This document shows, piece after piece, positions 39,055-45,393 of a DNA stretch of 45,393 nucleotides. The translations under genes were made by a program, and so were the position numbers. Position 1 is the stretch's first letter. Every line of letters begins with the position of its first letter. The notes below the pieces were generated by a model, which saw only the letters and a program-made list of their open reading frames with translations, did no database searches and had not been told where the DNA came from. The DNA comes from Candidatus Omnitrophota bacterium (GTDB lineage Bacteria > Omnitrophota > Gorgyraeia > Aquiviventales > Aquiviventaceae): assembly GCA_023247275.1 (NCBI GenBank), contig JAHFGT010000010.1:1-45393 (forward strand), in the 5' to 3' direction.

Positions 39055-39940
39055 ACCCGAGTCCTCCTCTGTTCCTGTGACGCGATTGGACCCACCACAG
39101 GACAACGGCTCCGACAACAAGCAGCACAATCCAACTTGCGACTCCATTGATCAGTCGACTCGTTCCGATAAACCACGAGCCCGGGGGTACGGTGAACTCG
39201 ATCACCAGTTTGTTCACGCGCGCACCGTACGCGAACGCTGCGTGTAGTCCCATGGCCAGCGCCAGATGTCGCGTGACAATACAGCTCACCGCGAGGACCC
39301 CGCCCAATAGGAACAATCCAAACAGTTCTCGCAATCCGGCCGCGGCAAACGAGAGTTCCTTGACATGCACGGCAGCATACGCGGCGCTCGTGAGTAGGAC
39401 TCCAAGCGGTGTCGATAAGGTCGATAGATGCCGCAGGAGGTATCCACGGAACACCAGTTCTTCTAATGCCGCCACGAGGACTGCAGCCGGAACAAACAGC
39501 AGCACGGTTCGCCACAATCTGACCCCATCCGGCGTGATCGCAAATCGGCACACGCCACTGAGCAGTCCAATCGCGAGCATCGAGCCCAGGGCCGTGACGC
39601 CGAGTGCCAGCCCGAAGGCAAATTCCCGCTTGGCAGTCAGCAACCCGAACCCATACCAGCGAAAGGAGCGGTGTTCGATGGCTCGAATACAGACCCACAA
39701 ACTAATTCCTGCTGCGATCGAGGCGCAACGACGAAAGATTCGCCACCAGGAAAGACCGAGCGGAGGAAGACCGAAGTGATGCAACAGTTGATTGACGAGC
39801 GGTTGGAGCAGCGTCCCAAACAGGGTCAGCGACACGCCAACGAAGAACGCCACCAGAGCAAATTGGGCGATGGCCGTCCACCCTGACCGGCATGGGTGGT
39901 GGACACGAAGCGAAGGACTAGCGGAGGCCGGTTCCACCAA
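39041..39940 (-). CDS. CPBP-family intramembrane glutamic endopeptidase (Rce1/Abi-like)
   Basis: A 299-residue polytopic membrane protein with the CPBP signature: E160-E161 and R165 in EELVFRG, H192 in AAVH, and H233 in GLHAAFA. The family includes eukaryotic Rce1 and bacterial proteases often linked to peptide or surface-protein maturation. The frame starts with TTG 39940 or GTG 39937, overlapping the inositol-phosphate synthase end. Its place beside two TIGR04073-like genes recalls exosortase loci, but it is not an exosortase: the Cys/Arg/His motif is absent. Confidence 0.88.
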   Translation of the reverse strand: MVEPASASPSLRVHHPCRSGWTAIAQFALVAFFVGVSLTLFGTLLQPLVNQLLHHFGLPPLGLSWWRIFRRCASIAAGISLWVCIRAIEHRSFRWYGFGLLTAKREFAFGLALGVTALGSMLAIGLLSGVCRFAITPDGVRLWRTVLLFVPAAVLVAALEELVFRGYLLRHLSTLSTPLGVLLTSAAYAAVHVKELSFAAAGLRELFGLFLLGGVLAVSCIVTRHLALAMGLHAAFAYGARVNKLVIEFTVPPGSWFIGTSRLINGVASWIVLLVVGAVVLWWVQSRHRNRGGLGYEQA

Positions 39941-41021
39941 TGAAAGCCTCTACCGTTTGGCGCGCTCGTTCGTCGGACATGGGCACGGGCGGGTGTTTCA
40001 TGGTCCAAGCCGACACCGACTCTAACGGACCGGCCAGACCGCGATCTCGAGCCAATCGTAAGCAGCGAATGGCATCAATGGTCATTCCGGCGCTGTTCGG
40101 GGAATCCTCGACCGACAGTCTGGCCTCAATCTCGATGGGGCAGTCCCCGAACCCTCGTCCTTCAATGCGAAGGAAACACACTTTCCGATCACGTTGCCAG
40201 GGCACGTAGTCGCTGGGACCGATATGGATATCCGAGCGCGTGAGGGGCTTGTGCAAGACGCTTTGGACCGCTTCGGTCTTCGAAATTTTCTTCAGTTTCA
40301 AGCGCTCCTGATTCAGCATATTCAGGAAGTCGGTATTACCGCCCACATTCAGTTGATATGTCCGATCAATGGCGGCGCCCCGCTCCATGAACAGGCGCGC
40401 CAGCGTTCGATGCAGGATGGTGGCACCCACCTGCCCTTTCACATCATCGCCGATGAGCGGAATCCCCTGGCTCTTGAATCGCGCCGCCCATCGAGGATCT
40501 GAGGCAATGAAGACCGGAATACAATTGATCAGGCTCACCCCAGTCTCGACGCATGCCGTGGCGTAGACTTCGGTCGCCCGCTGTGAGCCGACCGGCAAGT
40601 AGGCCAACAAGATTTCGGCACGGCTCCGCTTTAAGACCTGTGCAATATTGGTTGGACGCGTTTTTGCGACGACAAAGGTTTGCTCCGGCGGGTACCCATG
40701 CATGTGGGGAGCCACGCCATCCAGCACCGGGCCCATCTGGACCCGCACACCGTAGCGCGGCAGCCGCTTCAGAAACTGCGTGGTGCAATTTGGCGCGGCC
40801 ACTAACGCCGATTCAAGCGGTTGACCCACTTTGCGGGAATCGATGTCAAACGCGGCAACGACAATGATGTCGCGTGGGGTATACATCCCAATACGGGCAT
40901 GGAGCAGGCCGGCAGGACTCGGGCGGCCATGTGTGGCCGGGGTGGCATAATAGGCCAACCCTTGAAGAAGGGCGCTGGCACAATTGCCAACGCCCGCAAT
41001 GGCAATGCGAATTTGCTTCAT
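39918..41021 (-). CDS. ino1: Inositol-3-phosphate synthase
   Basis: Converts glucose 6-phosphate to myo-inositol 3-phosphate with NAD. The 367 residues match the short prokaryotic (actinobacterial/archaeal) type: GVGNCASALLQG Rossmann loop, AFDIDSRKVG, AYLPVGSQ, DDVKGQVGATI, NVGGNTDFLNM and SDYVPW. The enzyme is uncommon in Gram-negative-type bacteria; the product usually goes to phosphatidylinositol or other inositol lipids and solutes. It leads the minus-strand operon from a good promoter. Confidence 0.95.
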   Translation of the reverse strand: MKQIRIAIAGVGNCASALLQGLAYYATPATHGRPSPAGLLHARIGMYTPRDIIVVAAFDIDSRKVGQPLESALVAAPNCTTQFLKRLPRYGVRVQMGPVLDGVAPHMHGYPPEQTFVVAKTRPTNIAQVLKRSRAEILLAYLPVGSQRATEVYATACVETGVSLINCIPVFIASDPRWAARFKSQGIPLIGDDVKGQVGATILHRTLARLFMERGAAIDRTYQLNVGGNTDFLNMLNQERLKLKKISKTEAVQSVLHKPLTRSDIHIGPSDYVPWQRDRKVCFLRIEGRGFGDCPIEIEARLSVEDSPNSAGMTIDAIRCLRLARDRGLAGPLESVSAWTMKHPPVPMSDERARQTVEAFIGGTGLR

Positions 41022-41045
41022 GCGTTTTTGCGGCTCGATGATCCC

Positions 41046-41074
41046 ATTATAGGAGAAGCTCGACGAGGAATCAA
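41046..41074 (-). promoter_or_regulatory. Sigma-70 promoter of the inositol-phosphate-synthase operon
   Basis: On the minus strand TTGATT (41074 to 41069), 17 bases, then a perfect TATAAT (41051 to 41046). Transcription should begin near 41039, 18 bases before the ATG at 41021. It lies just after the GH57 stop. Confidence 0.75.
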
Positions 41075-41087
41075 GGTGACTCCTCTG

Positions 41088-43244
41088 CTAGACCAGCCAG
41101 GTTTCCGATTCCAGATCGCTCACCACGGTGGGCAGCTCGAACATGCCCTGTGACGGATAGCGCTCAAGGATGTCCTGGCCGTTTTGTCGGAGGGTGAGGA
41201 TGAGGGGGATGGGTTGTTCCAGCGTGAGGCCAGCAGCCGAGAGAGGGATCGCGACCTCCAAGACGCGCTGGAATGCGCACGCGAGTGGCACGGATGTGGG
41301 CGATTCTCCATCGAGGACAAGTTCGGCACGGGCACCGCTGGCCGACGAATCGGGTCGGATAACGACGGTCGTCTTCGCAGCAAGGGAAAGCTCGACACGC
41401 CACGACCCCAGAGCCTGCAGGAGCTCCAATCGCACATCGATTCGCAGATACAGGGTGGTGTCATCCACGCCGTACGCGACTGTTTCCAGACCTTGCATCG
41501 CTCGGTGGATGGCGGCGTAGGTGCGGAGCTCCAATCGACCGGCATAGAGCCATTCATAATAGGAGGTTTCCCGTCCATCAATCGTCGGATGGATGGGTCC
41601 TGTTGGCCTGTAGAGCGGCTGTGCCACTGGACGACGAATTGGCACAGACAACTCCTTGGGAGGCTCGTGATGAGCGAGGCGATAGGTATTACTCACGTGC
41701 AAACGAAAGAGTCGATCAAACTCCTCAGCTTGGGCGGAATAATGGGTATCCCCGAACCACCACATCCAGTCGCTGCCTTCCGCGGCTGCCAGGCTCTGCC
41801 AGATGGGCCGGCTCGTCGGGTCATCAGGATTGAGCTGCCCGAGCGTTTCTCGCAAGCGGGCCAGATGCGACCACGCCGTGTTCTTCTCCGGATGTCCTAC
41901 CCACGTGGCGAAGTTCGCATCGATCCAGGAACCGCTAAACAATGGCGGGAGCGATTCATCATCAGTGGGCGGGACCTGTTGGAGAAATTCACTCACCGTC
42001 ACACACCGAAACCTCGTGTCAGCGGCGAGCGCGTGATACACAGCGAGGAAGAAATCATGACCATCGTTCGCATACGATTCCCAGGCATTTTCTCCATCGA
42101 GAATGATGCTGACCAGGCCCGGGCGTGGCCCGGCCTGCAACGTCTGATGGATGCGGCCGAGTCGACCCAAAAAATCCTCAGCCGCCCGATCCGGTGCCCA
42201 ATGACTGTACGTAAATCCGATCAAGTCTGAGAGTTCGCGATCACGGAAGATGATGAAGAGCTGTCCCCCGTCACGTTGCAGCCGGTGGGCCCGATAACGT
42301 TGTGCCGGAGTTGGGGAACTTCGGAGCGTGCGCCACAAGATCTCTTCATCGGTTGCGATCCACTGCACGCCGCTGTCGATGGCCAGTCGAACGACCTCTT
42401 CACTCACCGCCCCTTCGGACGGCCAGACCCCGCGTGCTGGAATCCCGAACGCCTGGGCATGGCGTGCCAGGCCTTGCTGCAGCTGCCAGCGTGCGTCATC
42501 CGGATGGCGAAAAGAGGCTTCGGGGAGCGGCAAGTGTGGCAAAGCCACGTGGGCGGCACGTAGATCACAGAGGAGCGGAAGAATGGGATGATAGTAGGGC
42601 GAGCAACTCAACTCAATGTGGCCGCGAGCGGCAGCGCTGCGATACGTGGGAATGACACGCGCCAAGAATTCGAGGTGCTGCTCCAACACATACCGCTTCT
42701 CTTCTTCGGTGAATCCTGCCCCTTTCTGTTCAAGGTGTGCGAGGTGTGGATCCTGTCTGCGCAACCAAGGATCAATCCATGCGAGATTGAACCACACTTG
42801 GAGATCGAGGTAGTCTTGCAGTTTGAACCGGCGGCGAATCTCTGGCCACTGCTCTTCCCTGATCGTCGCCCCACGTTTGGCGAAGAGGTCTTCATACCGT
42901 GGATAGGGTCGAATCATGCGTTCAGGATTCGCGAGGAAAAACCATTCCAGCACGAACTGTTGTTCCTGTACTGAGAAGTCAGCCGCCGACTTGCGGGACA
43001 GGTCCAGAAAGACATCAGACAAATTCGCGGGCGGCAGATACTCTTCCAGCTGATCCAACAGCGATGGCACCATATTGAAGGTTTGGTGGATCGTGGGAAA
43101 CGCCTCTAACCGAGTCACCATATCTAGGTAGTCTTTGGCGGCATGCAGCCGAACCCATGGCATGGAACTGGTCCCTGAAACCGGATCACGGTAGTAGGGC
43201 TGATGCATATGCCAAACAAACGCGATGTACAACGGCTGGGTCAT
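41088..43244 (-). CDS. Glycoside hydrolase family 57 protein (alpha-amylase/amylopullulanase-like)
   Basis: A 718-residue protein. The GH57 domain starts with VWHMHQPYY (10-18), contains WPSEGAVS with nucleophile E277 and DGENAWES with acid/base D383, a spacing close to that of archaeal amylopullulanases. The region after about 480 includes a DUF1926-like or beta-sandwich part. No signal peptide is present, so it likely acts on intracellular alpha-glucan (glycogen) or as a branching-type enzyme. It starts 18 bases after the terminator of the porin gene and has no evident promoter of its own, so it may depend on read-through. Confidence 0.92.
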   Translation of the reverse strand: MTQPLYIAFVWHMHQPYYRDPVSGTSSMPWVRLHAAKDYLDMVTRLEAFPTIHQTFNMVPSLLDQLEEYLPPANLSDVFLDLSRKSAADFSVQEQQFVLEWFFLANPERMIRPYPRYEDLFAKRGATIREEQWPEIRRRFKLQDYLDLQVWFNLAWIDPWLRRQDPHLAHLEQKGAGFTEEEKRYVLEQHLEFLARVIPTYRSAAARGHIELSCSPYYHPILPLLCDLRAAHVALPHLPLPEASFRHPDDARWQLQQGLARHAQAFGIPARGVWPSEGAVSEEVVRLAIDSGVQWIATDEEILWRTLRSSPTPAQRYRAHRLQRDGGQLFIIFRDRELSDLIGFTYSHWAPDRAAEDFLGRLGRIHQTLQAGPRPGLVSIILDGENAWESYANDGHDFFLAVYHALAADTRFRCVTVSEFLQQVPPTDDESLPPLFSGSWIDANFATWVGHPEKNTAWSHLARLRETLGQLNPDDPTSRPIWQSLAAAEGSDWMWWFGDTHYSAQAEEFDRLFRLHVSNTYRLAHHEPPKELSVPIRRPVAQPLYRPTGPIHPTIDGRETSYYEWLYAGRLELRTYAAIHRAMQGLETVAYGVDDTTLYLRIDVRLELLQALGSWRVELSLAAKTTVVIRPDSSASGARAELVLDGESPTSVPLACAFQRVLEVAIPLSAAGLTLEQPIPLILTLRQNGQDILERYPSQGMFELPTVVSDLESETWLV

Positions 43245-43265
43245 GAGTGGAATCGTCGTGGTGTA

Positions 43266-43300
43266 AGAAAGCCCCCTGCTTCAGCACGAAGCAGGGGGCT
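43266..43300 (-). terminator. Intrinsic terminator between porin and GH57 genes
   Basis: AGCCCCCTGCTTC (43270-43282) and GAAGCAGGGGGCT (43288-43300) pair perfectly over 13 bases with a 5-base loop. On the minus strand TTTCTT follows. The U run is short, so some read-through into the GH57 gene is possible. Confidence 0.85.
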
Positions 43301-43320
43301 GGAAATCAACCAACAAACAG

Positions 43321-44871
43321 TTAGAACTTCACATCGACTGACGTGACCAACTCCTGCGCGATGTCATCAAACGGGTGGCGAAACACGCTGCCCGGCGTGA
43401 ACACCGCGTAAATCAGGCCAAACTGTACATCATCGGTATAGTTGTAGCTGGCCTGCAAATCATACTCGCCGCCGATATAGCTGTGGCGCTTGCTCCCAGC
43501 CACAGGGACGATGCCCTCATCGGCAATGAACCACGTGTAGCGGTTGTCGACCGTCAGATCCTGGAGCGGTCGCACCGTGCCGTGCAGACCAAATTGGTGC
43601 TCGTTGGTGTACGAGTTCGTCAGCGGATTGTATTGCGTGTTGCTGCCGCTGATATTCGTGATCACCGCTGCGGATTGCGCCGGCATATACAACCCTGCTC
43701 CTTGGAACTCACGGATAGCGGTCGAGAACGATCCACGGTACACAGGCTCCCACCCGCCGATCGCGCTCGCGTACGGGAACTCCCCGGTGTCTGTACAGTC
43801 GGTGTCAAAGTTGGAGTTCGCACACCCGGCTCCCTCGCTGCCAGAGTAGAATATCCACTCGGCGCCAACCGTGGGAGACCAGGCAACTTCCTTCGCCGTG
43901 TAATCTGCACCGAAGTTCATGGCCCAGGCAGAGTACGGATCACCAGTTGCCCCTTCAGCATCGAAGGAGAACGGTGTGGTCATACGGTGGCCCCACTGAT
44001 ACGCCATTTCACCCCAGGTGCTCAGCCCCTCAACCGGCGCAACGCTGCCACGAACGCCAAGGGTGTTGGATTGCGGATTGGTGTCCAAGGTAAACGCCTG
44101 GCCATTCTCGGTTTCATTGTTTCGCTTGTTCCAGTAGTAGATCTCAGCCTCTCCCATGCTGAACTTGGTGCCGAGGTTGAGTCCGAGCAAGGTCTTGTCG
44201 TCCGCCGAGCTGTCTGTCGCACCGTTGACACTGATCTCGTTCTCGTCAACCTTGGCATAGACCGCATCCAGGGTGACCGGAATTGGCGAGATCTGGGAAA
44301 GGTCAAGGACACCTTTGATGGCGTCGAACCCTGTCATATCTGAAAATTCGTCAGCACCAAGAGCTTGCTCAGGATCAAAATCTCCTTCGAGCAACCGATT
44401 GCCGACGATGAAGCCACGCCCGTACCAGAGTCGCTGTCGTCCAAGGGTCACGCTCAGCGGAGAATAGAACAGCTCCTTCAGCGTGACGTTCGCCAGCGAT
44501 AAGTCGACTTGGTTAGCGTCTCCAGTGCCGTCGACAGCATCCTGTGTGAGGTTGCCCCAGACCCGCTGGTTGATGACCCGCAGTTGTGTGGAGACGTTCT
44601 CCGTGAGATCAGCGCCAACGTTGATCGCCGTCAATTGCTGCATGAAATTGTCCTGCGATGACCCATACTGCCCGTTGCCAGGGAACACGGCACCGGTTGA
44701 TGTTCCACCGACCCCATTGATGACATCTTCACTCGCGCGCATACTCTTGCGTGCGAAGCCCCTAACGGTCACCTCACCACCTACTTTGACGTTCTGGACT
44801 TCAGCATAACTCGGTGCGCTGATGGCCAGAAGTCCGAGAAGGACTGCGCTTCTAAGCGTAGCCTTCAGCAT
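43321..44871 (-). CDS. Outer-membrane beta-barrel porin (alginate-export-like)
   Basis: A 516-residue exported barrel. ATG 44871 has a perfect AAGGAGG ribosome binding site and a signal peptide of 23 residues (ending APSYA). The mature chain is rich in alternating strands with aromatic girdles, Gly/Asn/Ser loops, and ends in VKF, the terminal Phe recognised by the BAM machine. GRQRLWYGRGFIVGNR and the overall plan resemble the alginate-export (AlgE) porin group. One loop holds two Cys (near ANSNFDTDCTDTG). It has a strong promoter and a long leader and is probably an abundant porin. Confidence 0.88.
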   Translation of the reverse strand: MLKATLRSAVLLGLLAISAPSYAEVQNVKVGGEVTVRGFARKSMRASEDVINGVGGTSTGAVFPGNGQYGSSQDNFMQQLTAINVGADLTENVSTQLRVINQRVWGNLTQDAVDGTGDANQVDLSLANVTLKELFYSPLSVTLGRQRLWYGRGFIVGNRLLEGDFDPEQALGADEFSDMTGFDAIKGVLDLSQISPIPVTLDAVYAKVDENEISVNGATDSSADDKTLLGLNLGTKFSMGEAEIYYWNKRNNETENGQAFTLDTNPQSNTLGVRGSVAPVEGLSTWGEMAYQWGHRMTTPFSFDAEGATGDPYSAWAMNFGADYTAKEVAWSPTVGAEWIFYSGSEGAGCANSNFDTDCTDTGEFPYASAIGGWEPVYRGSFSTAIREFQGAGLYMPAQSAAVITNISGSNTQYNPLTNSYTNEHQFGLHGTVRPLQDLTVDNRYTWFIADEGIVPVAGSKRHSYIGGEYDLQASYNYTDDVQFGLIYAVFTPGSVFRHPFDDIAQELVTSVDVKF

Positions 44872-45059
44872 CGACTTCCCTCCTTGTTGTGAGCCCCACT
44901 TCCGTTCCACACGACCCTCTGCATTGTCAACGAGTCAGCACTCCATGTGTTGCAGATGACACAACGACGTGAGCGAAATTTCAGACGCTGTACTCCTGCT
45001 TGAGCTTGCCTGCGTGCTCCCAGTCCCCGAGATTCTGAGGGCACCTCCTTTCACAGGTT
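44872..45059 (-). promoter_or_regulatory. Long (about 188-base) porin mRNA leader
   Basis: The region between the predicted transcription start (about 45059) and ATG 44871 holds no confident gene. It begins near an AAAGGAGG stretch (minus strand, about 45055-45048) that abuts a GTG opening a 59-codon frame running to TGA at the porin start. The spacing is wrong for initiation, so I treat it as chance, but such a leader could bind a small RNA or regulator. Confidence 0.45.
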
Positions 45060-45065
45060 GGACCT

Positions 45066-45094
45066 ACTATAGGAAGGAAGCCTAGCAATGTCAA
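45066..45094 (-). promoter_or_regulatory. Strong sigma-70 promoter of the porin gene
   Basis: On the minus strand a perfect TTGACA (45094 to 45089), 17 bases, then TATAGT (45071 to 45066). It is among the best promoters in the window and fits an abundant outer-membrane protein. Confidence 0.85.
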
Positions 45095-45117
45095 GCACTT
45101 TTTAGCTCTAGTGCTAA
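45094..45117. promoter_or_regulatory. CIRCE-like dyad overlapping the porin -35 box
   Basis: On the minus strand TTAGCACT (45117 to 45110), 10 bases, then AGTGCT (45099 to 45094). This resembles the HrcA operator TTAGCACTC-N9-GAGTGCTAA, but the spacer is one base short and the last two bases differ because they form the -35 box. A repressor bound here would block the promoter. Confidence 0.45.
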
Positions 45118-45203
45118 GGGCTACGAGACTTTATGAATGTTTATTGGATTGTAGCAGACCTTGAAGAGGGTGTCGGAGTCAAGGAGTGACGGGTGAAAAG
45201 AAA

Positions 45204-45278
45204 TGCGCCTGGCAGGAGTCGAACCTGCAACGCAGGGCTTAGGACGCCCCCGCTCTATCCAGTTTGAGCTACAGGCGC
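45204..45278 (-). tRNA. tRNA-Arg (anticodon CCT)
   Basis: A 75-base cloverleaf on the minus strand: acceptor GCGCCTG pairs with CAGGCGC, D stem GCTC/GAGC, anticodon stem GGGGC/GCCCT with loop GTCCTAA (CCT at 34-36, reading AGG), T stem GCAGG/CCTGC with TTCGACT loop, discriminator A. CCA is not encoded. Confidence 0.96.
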
Positions 45279-45393
45279 AGATATTCATGGTACAAATGGT
45301 GAACCGTTGGTTGGAGGAGGCCGGTCGGCGCAGCTAGCGCCTAACTTTTGCCGATCGACGCGGATGGGCGTGGGTGGATGTGCGGGTCGCAGG
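45279..45393. other. Window end, no gene recognised
   Basis: The last 115 bases upstream of the tRNA gene show no convincing coding frame or promoter. They may belong to a gene continuing beyond the window. Confidence 0.4.

Noticed and set aside
39041-39940. CPBP protein considered as an exosortase
   Set aside because: It has the EExxxR and His residues of CPBP proteases and lacks the Cys-Arg-His pattern of exosortases.
41184-42230. A 348-codon plus-strand frame opposite the GH57 gene
   Set aside because: It is antisense to a clear GH57 domain; its product has no recognisable motif and looks like a GC-rich shadow frame.
43375-44343. A 322-codon plus-strand frame opposite the porin gene
   Set aside because: The opposite strand has a signal peptide, barrel pattern, terminal Phe, perfect ribosome binding site and promoter; this frame has none.
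44872-45051. A 59-codon frame starting GTG in the porin leader
   Set aside because: The AAAGGAGG directly abuts the GTG, which leaves no spacing for initiation, and the product is not protein-like; kept only as a remark on the leader.
45204-45278. tRNA-Arg as an integration site for a mobile island
   Set aside because: No repeat of the tRNA 3' end, no integrase and no foreign gene content are visible in the window.
1-45393. CRISPR arrays, full insertion sequences, rRNA genes, riboswitches
   Set aside because: I looked for regular spaced repeats, transposase motifs, rRNA-like segments and common riboswitch cores and found none I could support.

Overview
This is a gene-dense, GC-rich bacterial chromosome segment of about 45 kb. 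It starts inside one gene and ends just past a tRNA. The proteins suggest a Gram-negative-type, double-membrane bacterium: a beta-barrel porin ending in Phe, a glycine-zipper lipoprotein, a GspA/GspB-type pair, a PEP-CTERM protein and two TIGR04073-type (exosortase system-associated) proteins. The small basic protein at 9115-9369 looks like a family I know from Chlamydiae, Verrucomicrobia and relatives. With the TIGR04073-like genes it points to the PVC/Omnitrophota neighbourhood. That placement is inference; the window contains no rRNA or universal marker set to prove it.

Layout. (1) 1-11.2 kb, plus strand: housekeeping genes in tight, often overlapping order (M16 peptidase end, rpe, hexose-phosphate mutase, lepA, lepB, glycine-zipper lipoprotein, pgsA, der, plsY, SPOR protein, small basic protein, NAD(P)HX epimerase, aroB). 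(2) 11.2-12.7 kb, minus strand: a GspA-like ATPase and GspB-like protein, divergent from a PilZ gene. (3) 12.8-16.3 kb: PilZ, two tiny membrane proteins with their own promoters, an endonuclease III relative, a Zn-ribbon microprotein, HIT, a second PilZ and an alpha/beta hydrolase. (4) 16.4-27.4 kb: a lipid module with a glycerophosphodiester phosphodiesterase, a cNMP/ParA-like/patatin fusion, then thiolase, 3-hydroxyacyl-CoA dehydrogenase, enoyl-CoA hydratase, acyl-CoA dehydrogenase, acyl-CoA synthetase and a monoglyceride-lipase-like hydrolase. A 106-bp MITE-like element sits inside it. (5) 27.4-33.9 kb: TPR-metallopeptidase, MFS transporter, PolX, Era, Nudix and Tag, mostly with ATGA overlaps. 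(6) 33.9-36.7 kb: a PEP-CTERM/DUF4114-like gene with a very good sigma-54 promoter and its own terminator, then YqeY, ferredoxin, a tRNA-binding protein and a second membrane-anchored hydrolase. (7) 36.8-45.3 kb, minus strand: a six-gene envelope cluster (inositol-phosphate synthase, CPBP protease, two TIGR04073-like proteins around a HAD phosphatase, DUF3108), a GH57 glycosidase, a porin with a long leader, and tRNA-Arg(CCT).

How it fits together. Region 4 can take lipid from phospholipid or monoglyceride, through acyl-CoA, to acetyl-CoA. Regions 6 and 7 look like cell-surface biogenesis linked to an exosortase-type system whose sorting enzyme is not in this window. Regulatory DNA is unusually legible: several sigma-70 promoters place the start codon at or within a few bases of the predicted transcription start, two AT-rich intergenic islands share a dyad, and two isolated genes end in textbook terminators. 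The best candidates for undescribed biology are the inositol-phosphate-synthase/CPBP/TIGR04073 cluster, the pair of tiny membrane proteins, and the three-domain patatin fusion.
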